From contig CAZIWA010000032.1 in the NCBI GenBank assembly GCA_964542875.1, forward strand, positions 1-45,996: DNA of 45,996 nucleotides, read 5' to 3'. This DNA is from CAZGOM01 sp964542875 (GTDB taxonomy: Bacteria; Planctomycetota; Phycisphaerae; Phycisphaerales; Phycisphaeraceae). Positions 34,120 to 42,002 of this stretch are shown piece after piece; position 1 is the first letter of the stretch; each line of letters starts with the position of its first letter. The position numbers and the translations under genes are program-made. A model generated the notes under the pieces. It ran no database searches. It saw only the letters and a program-made list of their open reading frames with translations, and had not been told where the DNA came from.

Positions 34120-35193
34120 ATGTCTCAAACAGACGCAGCCAAAGTCGTGACCATGACGGGTACGGGATTGACCATTCGTCCGGCGCTGATGCCGTGGATG
34201 CCCAAGACGCCAACCCTCAGTTTTAATGCGAAAGATGTGAAGGCCGCCAAGGCGTGGCAGAAGAAAGCCGTGAAAGCGTTTGAAGAATCGCTGGGGCCAG
34301 CGGTGCCGTCTGTGCCGTTTAAGGTGAAAGTGCTGGAGAAGGTGCAGCTTGATGGGTACACCCGACAGAAGCTGTTAATCAACACGGGGCCGGGTATTCA
34401 GGCGCTGGCATGGTTTTGCGTGCCAGACGGCGTGTCGGCGTCCCGCGGGAAGAAGCTCCCCGCAGTGATCGCGACGCCCGGGCATGGCGTCGGTGCTAAG
34501 GATCTGGTGGCGCTGGATCGCAACGGCAACGCGCGGCCTGAGGGCCAGGGGTACCAGAAGGATTACGCGCTGCAGGCAGTCCGGCTGGGATATCCGACGA
34601 TCGCAGTGGAACCAATGGGGTTTGGCGATCGGCGCGACACGGCAATGATCGAAGGCAAGAGCAGCGAATCGGGCTGCCAGGCAGCATTCAACGTAAGCCT
34701 GATGCTGGGCTATACCCTGGCGCGCATCCGGGTGAACGATATCCAAAAGAGCATCGACTACCTTCAAGGGTTAAGCTTCGTGGATGCAGATAAAATTGCG
34801 TTGATGGGCATTTCCGGCGGCGGGCAGATGACGCTTTGGACCACAGCAGTGGAACCGAGGATCAAGGCCGCAGTGGTTTCGGGGTATTTCAATTCGTTCA
34901 AGCACTCCGTGATGGCAATGCATCACTGCGTGTGCAACTTCATCCCCGGCGTGGCGCAGAAACTGGATATGACGGACCTGGCGGCACTGATTGCGCCGCG
35001 GCCGCTTCTGATTGAAGCGGGGACGAAAGACGACATCTTCCCGATTCAGGCGACGCGTGATGCGCTGGTGAAGATCAAGAAGATCTACAAGACGTTTGGC
35101 GTGCCGGGGAATGTCGAGGACGACATTTTTGAAGCGGATCACCAGTGGTCAGGGAAGAAGGTTGCGGCGTTTTTGGCGAAGGCGTTTGGGTGA
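34120..35193 (+). CDS. Alpha/beta hydrolase, acetylxylan-esterase-like
   Basis: A 357-residue hydrolase. The nucleophile elbow is GISGGG (S232), a likely acid is D304 or D305 in GTKDDIFP, and the histidine is H341 in EADHQW, giving a complete Ser-Asp-His triad. Residues 114-125 (PAVIATPGHGVG) form the oxyanion-strand region, and the VEPMGFGDRR stretch is typical of the 'acetyl xylan esterase/dienelactone hydrolase' group seen in planctomycetes. ATG 34120 is used; the frame is open from 33985 but those 45 residues are Arg/Cys/Ser-rich and unlike an esterase. No signal peptide is seen. A related two-domain esterase gene lies 2.6 kb away on the other strand. Substrate is likely an acetylated sugar, by inference. 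Confidence 0.85.
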   Translation: MSQTDAAKVVTMTGTGLTIRPALMPWMPKTPTLSFNAKDVKAAKAWQKKAVKAFEESLGPAVPSVPFKVKVLEKVQLDGYTRQKLLINTGPGIQALAWFCVPDGVSASRGKKLPAVIATPGHGVGAKDLVALDRNGNARPEGQGYQKDYALQAVRLGYPTIAVEPMGFGDRRDTAMIEGKSSESGCQAAFNVSLMLGYTLARIRVNDIQKSIDYLQGLSFVDADKIALMGISGGGQMTLWTTAVEPRIKAAVVSGYFNSFKHSVMAMHHCVCNFIPGVAQKLDMTDLAALIAPRPLLIEAGTKDDIFPIQATRDALVKIKKIYKTFGVPGNVEDDIFEADHQWSGKKVAAFLAKAFG

Positions 35194-35270
35194 GGGGAAA
35201 GAAAGGTACAAGGGACAAGGTAAAAGGGATAAGTAAGACATGCTTATCCTGGGCTAGTCTGCGTGTTGCT

Positions 35271-36872
35271 TTAAAACAGCGTGTTGTCTGACAGGATGAC
35301 CTTGGGGTTTTTGTCCATGAAATACTGCATGCCCCATTGGCCGTCGAAGAGGATGACCTTGCGGCCCATTTGATCGATGGCGACCTGGCAGGAGGTGGGC
35401 CAGTTGATGGCTTCGATGACTGCGGGATCGGTGCTGGGGTGGATCCAGCGCATGATCTGCCAGCTGGTGCGTTCCAGGCGGGAGTCTGCGCCGTATTCGG
35501 ACTTGAGACGGTATTGCACCACTTCCAACTGGAGCTGACCGACTGCGCCGAGCATGGGGACGCGGGCGGTGGCGCCGGGCATCTGGATGACCTGGACGAC
35601 GCCTTCCTGGAGGAGCTGGTCGAGACCGTCGCGGAAGCGCTTGAACTGGGCGGTGGTGTCGCTGTGAAGGTAGGCGAAGATTTCCGGGGCGAAGGTGGGC
35701 ATGGGGGCGAACTCGACGCCGGATTTTTCGGTGAGGGTGTCGCCGATGCGGAAGTCGGAGTGGCCGAGGATGCCGACAATGTCGCCGGGCCATGCTTCTT
35801 CAAGGGTTTCGCGGTCGCGGCCGAAGAGCTTGTGGGCGCTGGAGAGCCGGATGCGTTTGCCGGTGCGGACGAGGATGACGTCCATTTCCCGCTGGAACTG
35901 GCCGGAGCAGATGCGCACGAAGGCGATCCGGTCACGGTGGTTGGGGTCCATGTTGGCTTGAATCTTGAAGATAAAGCCGGAGAAGCCGGGCTGCTCAGGG
36001 GCAATGAGGCCGTTCTTGCTGGGCTTGGGCTGAGGCGGGAGGCCGAGCTTGAGGAAAGAATCCAGAAGCGACTGAACGCCGAAGTTGTTCATCGCGGAAC
36101 CAAAGAACAGCGGCGAGAGCGCGCCGGTGTGGATGGCATTCAAGTCGAATTCAGCGCCTGCACCTTCCAGAAGGCTGAGTTCATCGAGTGCTTCGTTGAG
36201 CACATGGGCGGGGACGTCCGGGTTGTTGGCCATTTCGTCGAGTGGGACGATGACTTCCTCGGCACGGCGTGCGCCGCCTGGGTTGCGTTCAAAGACGTGG
36301 GCCATCTTATCGGCCAGGGAGATGACGCCTTTGAATTCCGGGCCGGTGCCCAGGGGCCAATTCATGGGAAGGGTGCTGACCCCGAGGACTTTTTCAATCT
36401 CGTCGATAAGGTCCAGCGGGGGTTTGCCGGGGCGGTCCATCTTGTTGATGAAGGTGAAGATGGGGATTTTGCGGAGCTTGCAGATTTCAAAAAGTTTGCG
36501 GGTTTGCGGTTCGATACCCTTGGCGGCGTCGATGACCATGACGACGGAGTCGACAGCGGTGAGGACGCGGTAGGTGTCTTCGGAGAAGTCACGGTGGCCG
36601 GGTGTGTCGAGAATGTTGACGCAGTAGCCGGAGTATTCGAACTGGAGGACGGTGGAGGAGATGGAGATGCCGCGTTGCTTTTCGATTTCCATCCAGTCGC
36701 TGGTGGCGGTCTTCTGGGTTTTGCGGGATTTGACGGCACCGGCGAGGTTGATGGCGCCGCCGTAGAGGAGGAACTTTTCGGTGAGCGTGGTTTTGCCGGC
36801 GTCGGGGTGGGAGATGATGGCGAAGGTGCGCCTGCGGGCAATTTCTTTATCGCGGTTGTGGCCAGATGTCAT
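35271..36872 (-). CDS. prfC: Peptide chain release factor 3
   Basis: A 533-residue translational GTPase that recycles RF1/RF2 from the ribosome. The G motifs are SHPDAGKTTLTE (P-loop), RGISISSTVLQF (switch I), DTPGHRDFSEDTYR, and NKMDRPGKPPLDL. The remainder follows RF3: EFKGVISL, LSPLFFGSAMNNFGV, FKIQANMDPNHRDR and VGQLQLEVVQYRLKSEYG, ending DNTLF. Length is normal. The upstream AT-rich stretch CCTATTTTATAGGAAATAGG (36904-36923) could form a small hairpin or contain the -10. The gene is followed by 77 bp before the convergent hydrolase end. Large antisense open frames are artefacts. Confidence 0.97.
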   Translation of the reverse strand: MTSGHNRDKEIARRRTFAIISHPDAGKTTLTEKFLLYGGAINLAGAVKSRKTQKTATSDWMEIEKQRGISISSTVLQFEYSGYCVNILDTPGHRDFSEDTYRVLTAVDSVVMVIDAAKGIEPQTRKLFEICKLRKIPIFTFINKMDRPGKPPLDLIDEIEKVLGVSTLPMNWPLGTGPEFKGVISLADKMAHVFERNPGGARRAEEVIVPLDEMANNPDVPAHVLNEALDELSLLEGAGAEFDLNAIHTGALSPLFFGSAMNNFGVQSLLDSFLKLGLPPQPKPSKNGLIAPEQPGFSGFIFKIQANMDPNHRDRIAFVRICSGQFQREMDVILVRTGKRIRLSSAHKLFGRDRETLEEAWPGDIVGILGHSDFRIGDTLTEKSGVEFAPMPTFAPEIFAYLHSDTTAQFKRFRDGLDQLLQEGVVQVIQMPGATARVPMLGAVGQLQLEVVQYRLKSEYGADSRLERTSWQIMRWIHPSTDPAVIEAINWPTSCQVAIDQMGRKVILFDGQWGMQYFMDKNPKVILSDNTLF

Positions 36873-37009
36873 TGCGGGGTGCGTCTTTCCGGAGGATCGG
36901 GGGGCCTATTTTATAGGAAATAGGCGAGGGCGGAGGGGGCGGGATTTACGATTTACGAATTATGGACGTCGAGCGTGGGAACGGGGGTACTTTGCGGGCC
37001 CAAATGGCG

Positions 37010-37039
37010 GCCACACCGTAGGATGAGCTACGGTGTGGC
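37010..37039. terminator. Strong hairpin between the PNPOx-like gene and prfC
   Basis: GCCACACCGTAG-gatgag-CTACGGTGTGGC forms a perfect 12-bp stem with a 6-base loop, 57 bases after the stop of the PNPOx-like gene at 37096. There is no U tract on either strand, so it may be a terminator, a processing site or a repeat element. Confidence 0.5.
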
Positions 37040-37095
37040 GTCTCTACCTGACAGGCAATACGGGGCCTGACCAGACGAATGAGTGGCTTGTGGGG

Positions 37096-37596
37096 TCAGC
37101 GGCGGGCTGGTGAGTGGGATTCTTCGTGGGCGAGTTCGATGGACGTGGGGGAGTGCAGCTTGAGGCGGGTGCTGAGGAGTTCAACACGCTTGGCGACGAC
37201 TTCAACGCCGACCATGCTCAGAAACGAACTGTCTTGCTGGCGGGTGGGGCCGGATTCGTAACGCTTGAGCTTTTCGAGAAGGATGTTCCACTCCGCATCA
37301 ACAGCGAGGAAGGAATCCAACTGGCGGGCGATGCCGGAGACGGTGACGACGTCTTCCTGGTCTTCGGAAGCGAAAACCCAGGTGCAGGCGGGTTGAACGT
37401 CAAGCTCATAAAGCTTGCGGGTGCTGGCGCGTGTGAGGAGGTAAAAGCGAGTGAGGTTTTTGTTGGCAATGCCAAGGCAATAGCGCGCGGTGGGAAAACC
37501 GCCTGTGCCGTTGGTGACAAAAAGACCAGCAGGGCGATCATTGATGACAATACGAGCTTGCTGCAAGAGAAAGTCGTTAAATGGATCGTTGGTCAT
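37096..37596 (-). CDS. Pyridoxamine-5'-phosphate-oxidase-fold protein (FMN-binding, Pyridox_oxase_2-like)
   Basis: A 166-residue protein with the split-barrel layout of general-stress-protein-26-like flavoproteins. The pattern VTNGTGGFPTARYCLGIANK, then FYLLTRASTRKLYELDVQPACTWVFA, EDVVTVSGIARQLDS and a Trp in AEWNILL corresponds to the usual 'ATxxxxGxPxaR ... t..S.K ... vsGxAxv' series. Such proteins bind FMN or F420; the ligand here cannot be told. ATG 37596 is taken; the extended frame starts at TTG 37644 without a good ribosome site. It is the gene before prfC, with a hairpin between them, so probably a separate transcript. Confidence 0.7.
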   Translation of the reverse strand: MTNDPFNDFLLQQARIVINDRPAGLFVTNGTGGFPTARYCLGIANKNLTRFYLLTRASTRKLYELDVQPACTWVFASEDQEDVVTVSGIARQLDSFLAVDAEWNILLEKLKRYESGPTRQQDSSFLSMVGVEVVAKRVELLSTRLKLHSPTSIELAHEESHSPARR

Positions 37597-37825
37597 AATG
37601 AGTAGATTAAAGAAGGTGCGGGTTGGCACATTAAAACGACCCAAGAAAGATAGGGGCGTGACGAGGTAAATTCAATAGAATATTGCAGTTGCGATGGTTA
37701 TTTTTGGTGGGTTTATTTCACGCGAAATGAGTTTTATGGGGATAAAAATGGCACCTCTGCTGCCATTACCCAAAGGGCTGGTACTTATTTTTAACCTAGA
37801 TTTTCGGGAAATTGCCTAGTTGGGT

Positions 37826-39745
37826 TTAAAGCGCGGCTTGTAATTGCGGAATGTCGAATTCCGCAAGCATGCCGTGAATTGTGTTGGTCTCGGCGAGTTT
37901 TCGGCGGTCGTAGGCGATTTTCGCCAGCTCGGCTGCGTAAGACTCCGGGAGGCCGGGGAAGGCATGGCGCTTAAGGCGGCCATCTGCGACGGCAGCGAGA
38001 AGGCCTGCGAAGGCGATGGAGTCCTGCGCGTGGATGCCGATGTTGTCAGGGTCGACATCGGGCCGGGAGCGGAGGTAATCCAATGCGCGGGTGATGTCGT
38101 ATGCCTGGGCGGCGGCGAAGTTATCGCCGAGCATCCAGGCGTTGTAGGCGTGCATGAAGTTGGTGCCGTAGTGACGGGTTTCATCACCGGGCGTGGTGGT
38201 GTCGGTTTTGACGGCGCCGAGGCCGCGGGGGTCGAAGATCATGAGCAGGCGATTGCCTGTCCAGAGGTGCGACCAGCGGGTGAGGAAGTCCCATTCCCAG
38301 GCGAGGTCCGTGCCTTCGGGGAGGAGGAGAAGCGTGGCCTGAAGCTTGCCCTGGGCCTTTTCCGGCTTGGCGATAAGGCCGGAGACGGCGATGGATTTTT
38401 CGGAATAGAAGAAAAGCTTCTGGCCGAAAATACCAATGGAGTTTCGGGTTTCAACCAGTCGCGCGTGAAGCTTGCCGGGGTTGCGCTCATGGTGGACAAG
38501 GGCGCGGACTTTGGCGCGGACCTGATCTTTGGTGACGGCGTACTTTTTTGGGATTCGCGCGACGGTGGCATCCATCAGCGATGGGACATCAAAGTCCATA
38601 AGCAACTGGCCGGACTTGGTGCAGTTGAGCTTTTCGGTGGAAACCTCGGGCGCAGGAGTGAGGTTCAACTGGGCTTCAGGCTTGCCGAGAAGGTGCTTGT
38701 TAAAGAACTTCACCATGGCGCAGCGCAAAGGGTGCGAGAAGCCATGGATGGCGTCGTCCACGAACCATTCCAGGTTGGATTCCTTGCCGAAAAGGCCGTA
38801 GATGCGCTTGAGCTCATCAAACGTCCACTGGGTGCCTTCGTTGGGGAAGAAGTCATACGCGGCGGAAAGGAGCAGCAGGGGCTTGGGGGCGACGCCCATG
38901 AGCATGTCGGGAAAGTCGATGGAATTGGGGAAGGTGCCAAAGACGTTTTGTTCGGCGTCGTGGGGATTGCGGGACTGGAGGAATTCCCTGCGGGCGTTGA
39001 CGTAGCAGCTTGGGGCGGCTGCGGCGAGGCGGGAATCAAAGAGGCATTGATAGGTGGTTTGGGTTCCGCCGCCGGAGTTGCCGGTGGCGGCGATTTTGGT
39101 TTTGTCGATTTCAGGACGGGAGAGAAGGTAATCGACGGCGCGAAGATTGTCCCAGATGAAATAGCGATTGATGTTTTCGCCAAGGAGAGAAGAGGCGAGC
39201 CCGATGTGAGTGTGTTCAAGGGTGCACCAGGGGACGATCTGAGCGCCTGTGGCACGGTCGATCATCTGCAGGCGTTCGCCTTGCCCTAAGGGATCAACCA
39301 TGAGTGCGGCAAACCCGTTTTGCGCCAGGAGCCCGGCGACGCCCTGGTAATAGGCTTTGCCGGTGCCGGAATGGCCGCAGAAGACGACGACGCCGGGGAC
39401 AAGGCCGGTGCGATTTTTGGGGAGGTAGAAGTTGGTGGTGACGTACCAGCCCGGGAGGGATTCAAAGATGACGTTTTCAATGGTGTAGTGGGGCTGGTCG
39501 ATAGTGCCGGTGGTTTTGGCGTTGAGGTTAGCCGGGGGGGCGCTGGCGGGGAAGCCGCCGATGCCGGAGAGGAAGGCGCCTTGGATGCGGGTGACCCAAG
39601 CTGCAACATCCTCCGGGCTGGAGAGGGCGTGGCGTTTTTTATTGTTGGCGTCGAGGAAGGCGTGGGCTCGATGGGTTTGGTCGCGATGGATCTGGGAGGC
39701 GGGGTCTGCAAAGCCGTCGAGGCGGGGGTTGAATTTAGGAAGCAT
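37826..39745 (-). CDS. Two-domain alpha/beta hydrolase, esterase-like
   Basis: A 639-residue protein. The N-terminal half is an acetylxylan-esterase-like hydrolase with VVVFCGHSGTGKAYY (oxyanion region), the nucleophile elbow GNSGGG (S224), a probable acid D298 in SAAYDFFPNEG and H334 in DAIHGFSHP. The C-terminal half (about 400-639) repeats the hydrolase pattern in degenerate form: LLLLPEGTDLAWEWDFL, RLLMIFDPRGLGAV, then GIHAQDSIAFAGLLAAV where the nucleophile position is not a GxSxG, so it is likely non-catalytic. ATG 39745 is used; the open frame continues to 39970 but that part is unlike the family. No signal peptide. A 22-bp palindrome (39772-39793) stands upstream. It is related in type to the hydrolase at 34120. 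Confidence 0.82.
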   Translation of the reverse strand: MLPKFNPRLDGFADPASQIHRDQTHRAHAFLDANNKKRHALSSPEDVAAWVTRIQGAFLSGIGGFPASAPPANLNAKTTGTIDQPHYTIENVIFESLPGWYVTTNFYLPKNRTGLVPGVVVFCGHSGTGKAYYQGVAGLLAQNGFAALMVDPLGQGERLQMIDRATGAQIVPWCTLEHTHIGLASSLLGENINRYFIWDNLRAVDYLLSRPEIDKTKIAATGNSGGGTQTTYQCLFDSRLAAAAPSCYVNARREFLQSRNPHDAEQNVFGTFPNSIDFPDMLMGVAPKPLLLLSAAYDFFPNEGTQWTFDELKRIYGLFGKESNLEWFVDDAIHGFSHPLRCAMVKFFNKHLLGKPEAQLNLTPAPEVSTEKLNCTKSGQLLMDFDVPSLMDATVARIPKKYAVTKDQVRAKVRALVHHERNPGKLHARLVETRNSIGIFGQKLFFYSEKSIAVSGLIAKPEKAQGKLQATLLLLPEGTDLAWEWDFLTRWSHLWTGNRLLMIFDPRGLGAVKTDTTTPGDETRHYGTNFMHAYNAWMLGDNFAAAQAYDITRALDYLRSRPDVDPDNIGIHAQDSIAFAGLLAAVADGRLKRHAFPGLPESYAAELAKIAYDRRKLAETNTIHGMLAEFDIPQLQAAL

Positions 39746-40187
39746 GGGAACCCTGAGTGAAAATGGAGAAGGCTTTCCATGATAATGGAAAGCGGGGAAG
39801 ATGCTGGACGCAGAGACGGAATTTTTGATTGGGATTAAGAGGGTGGGAGCGGCGGGAAGAGAAAGAGGTTTGGCTGTATGCGGCCCTTCGCTTTGTCTGA
39901 AAACTGCCAGACGGAGCAGGAAGCCAGGAACGTCCTCATCCATTCCGGAGTAACGGGCCATCTTTCCCATGATAGGGAAAGGGTTTTCTGGCCGAGACTA
40001 TTGCGGAAACATCGAAATTGATATACACATGATTAGACTCTGCCTGAAAACATTTCAGTCAGGCCGGAAAAGAGCAGGAACCATACTTTTCTGGGGGGAA
40101 GACGGGTGCAGCGTTGCGGCGTTAAGTGAGCGCGTGCAAGACACAGCACTGCTTCGGGCCGTGCTGTCCCATCCGGATTGGAGCGGC
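39746..40187. other. Gap of 442 bp upstream of the two-domain esterase gene
   Basis: It holds two similar small hairpins: GCTTTCCAT-gata-ATGGAAAGC (39772-39793) and CTTTCCC-atgata-GGGAAAG (39962-39981). A third, CTGAAA-aca-TTTCAG, lies near 40044-40058. The first contains ATGATAATGGAAA (39779-39791), which is repeated exactly upstream of shc (45208-45220). The string TTGATTGGGATTAA (39825-39838) resembles TTGACTGGGATTAA upstream of uvrA (2390-2403). A 69-codon open frame on the minus strand (40033-40242) overlaps the next gene and is not credible. Confidence 0.5.
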
Positions 40188-41459
40188 TTACTCTTCGGGT
40201 TGGGCGAGTATGCATTTGCCGGAGTCGATTTCGGCTTGCCACTGGGGCTGCATTTTGACGCCGGGGCCGAGCATGAGTTTGGGGGTGTATTCGTAGACGG
40301 GCCTGGGGTCCTGGCGGCTTTGGACGGCGCGGTAAAGGGCGCGCTGGTGAGGGCCGGAGATGACTGCGGCGTGCTGGGTGACGGACCAGTTTTCCTTGGG
40401 GTTGCGTTTGTCGGAGCCTTTGGCTTCGCCGGCGAGGCAGATGCGGTCGGGGTAGGGGACGGCGTGGTCGGCGACGATGTCGAGCGCGGTCCAGATGTCT
40501 GGCTTGGCCTTGGCTGCGTTTTCGGTGAGGGAGACGAGGCGGCGGTAGCGCAGGCGCGATCCGGAGTGGTAGTTGATTTCGAGTGAGTTTTCCTCGGTTT
40601 CGCCTTTGATGGCGGCGGCGCGGCGGCAGCGCTCAAGCTGGTGGGCGTGGAGGCGGTCATCGAGATAGGCGCAGGCGGTGATGGCGGCCTCGCCGTTGGG
40701 ACCGGCTTTGCGGTGGGCGACGAGGCAGTTGGTTTTTTCAAATACAACGGCGCGGTGCCTGGTGTCGACGAGGATTTTGTTGCCGGGGCCCCAGAATTCG
40801 TTGTAGCGCTCCAGGAAGCCGATCATGACGTCGATGTCGTTGTAGAACTCCTGGGGGAGGAGGTGGTGATAGCGGAAGGGATCAGCGGGGAAGGAGCATT
40901 TGGGGGCGTCATCGAGGCAGACCGCAGAGGAGACGCCGCCTTGCACGCCGTGGACGCCTTTGGCGTTGTTGCGGAAGAGGAAGCCGGGGTTGGAGTTTGC
41001 GAGGCCGGACATGTCGTCGAGGAGGGCGATGTCGCGGTTATCGCCGAGGGTGACGCCGTCGATGCCGCCTGGGATGAAGATGTTGGTGCAGCCGTTGGCG
41101 GTGAGGATGTCCCAGCGGCCCAGGTGCTGGGATTCAAGGATGCGGGTCTGGAAGTACCAGGCGGAGAAGAAGTGGGCGGTTTCCAGGTCGCCGTAGCCGG
41201 AGGTTTCACGGAAACCTTCGCGTTCGGCTTTGAGGAGATCGATGTGGCCGCGGAGTTCGGGGAATTTTGCGTAGTCGGGCTCGTCGGCGAGGCGGGTGGC
41301 GTCGCACTTGATGATGGCCTGGGCGAAGTCCTCTTTCATGGTGGGGTAGAGGATGCGCCACTCTGCGAACTGGGCGAGCATGGCGGCAGTGTGGTTGTTT
41401 TTGACTGCCGCGCCGGCTGCGCGGCCGGCTTGGAGTCCGCGTTCACGTGGGGTGGTCAT
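40188..41459 (-). CDS. Probable Ntn hydrolase, C45/acyl-CoA:penicillin acyltransferase-like
   Basis: A 423-residue protein. Residues 123-143 (GCTNIFIPGG...GVTLGDNRDI) resemble the 'CT(S/T)...G(R/Q)N(x)D' signature of the C45 acyl-transferase/hydrolase group, where the Cys becomes the N-terminal nucleophile after self-cleavage; C124 is the candidate. The downstream part (GVHGVQGGVSSAVCLDD, VFEKTNCLVAHRKA, HAAVISGPHQRALYRAVQS) is consistent in style with that group, which often shows 'eks...' and 'NH' segments. ATG 41459 is preferred; the frame extends to 41666 through repeat DNA. The identity is a judgement from one motif and overall shape; substrate unknown, and an unrelated hydrolase is possible. 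Confidence 0.5.
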   Translation of the reverse strand: MTTPRERGLQAGRAAGAAVKNNHTAAMLAQFAEWRILYPTMKEDFAQAIIKCDATRLADEPDYAKFPELRGHIDLLKAEREGFRETSGYGDLETAHFFSAWYFQTRILESQHLGRWDILTANGCTNIFIPGGIDGVTLGDNRDIALLDDMSGLANSNPGFLFRNNAKGVHGVQGGVSSAVCLDDAPKCSFPADPFRYHHLLPQEFYNDIDVMIGFLERYNEFWGPGNKILVDTRHRAVVFEKTNCLVAHRKAGPNGEAAITACAYLDDRLHAHQLERCRRAAAIKGETEENSLEINYHSGSRLRYRRLVSLTENAAKAKPDIWTALDIVADHAVPYPDRICLAGEAKGSDKRNPKENWSVTQHAAVISGPHQRALYRAVQSRQDPRPVYEYTPKLMLGPGVKMQPQWQAEIDSGKCILAQPEE

Positions 41460-41524
41460 GGGAAGCCTGGAGAAAGGTAAAAGGGATAAGGTACAAGGGA
41501 AAAGGTGAGGAGGGAAGAGGAGGG

Positions 41525-41694
41525 GAGGAGTTAAGGGGGCAATCGCATTTGGGTGAAAACCGCTCGAGTCATGTGGTTGGGGCATATAGGCAGAACTGTT
41601 TGGGCTTGGAAAACCAACGAGATTCCGGGGCAGCCGCAGATGGCAGCCCCAGGCACCCCCATCCAAATGCGATAGCCTTGAGGAGTTAAGGGGG
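41525..41694. repeat. MITE-like insertion with flanking 15-bp direct repeats
   Basis: GAGGAGTTAAGGGGG occurs at 41525-41539 and again at 41680-41694. Just inside them are inverted segments: ATCGCATTTGG (41543-41553; then GTG) and its complement CCAAATGCGAT (41663-41673) preceded by CACCCC. The 140-bp interior has no open frame. This is the architecture of a small non-autonomous element with a target-site duplication, although the inverted ends are not flush with the direct repeats. Confidence 0.6.
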
Positions 41695-41730
41695 GCGAAA
41701 AAATCGTTGCGTTGAGGGGGAGACGTGAGC

Positions 41731-41773
41731 GGCCCTCACCCGGCCCTCTCCCAAAGGGAGAGGGGGAAAAAGA
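41731..41773. repeat. Dispersed palindromic repeat (copy 3)
   Basis: CCCTCACCCGGCCCTCTCCC-aaa-GGGAGAGGGGG followed by AAAAAGATG. It belongs to the family found at 4699, 13589 and 45944 and lies between the MITE-like element and the N gap. Confidence 0.65.
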
Positions 41774-41792
41774 TGTCGTTGTGTTTGCGGGG

Positions 41793-42002
41793 TTAATCCA
41801 GGCGGTGCTTGACGGCGTCGTTGTTGGCGCGGTCAACGAAGATCTGGNNNNNNNNNNNNNNNNNNNNNNNNNNNNNNNNNNNNNNNNNNNNNNNNNNNNN
41901 NNNNNNNNNNNNNNNNNNNNNNNNNNNNNNNNNNNNNNNNNNNNNNNTTAATCCAGGCGGTGCTTGACGGCGTCGTTGTTGGCGCGGTCAACGAAGATCT
42001 GG
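41793..42002. other. Assembly gap with the same 55 bp on both sides
   Basis: The N run occupies 41848-41947, exactly 100 bases. The 55 bases before it (41793-41847) are identical to the 55 after it (41948-42002), beginning TTAATCCAGGCGGTGCTTGA. Most likely two contigs overlap by 55 bp and were joined by a placeholder, so the true sequence would be 155 bp shorter. The other reading is a real tandem duplication of the 3' end of the oxidoreductase gene, which I think less likely. Confidence 0.85.

Noticed and set aside
35337..36923. 528-codon open frame on the plus strand
   Set aside because: Antisense to prfC, whose motifs are all intact; low-complexity composition.
37844..39289. 481-codon open frame on the plus strand
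   Set aside because: Antisense to the two-domain esterase gene, which has a full catalytic triad.
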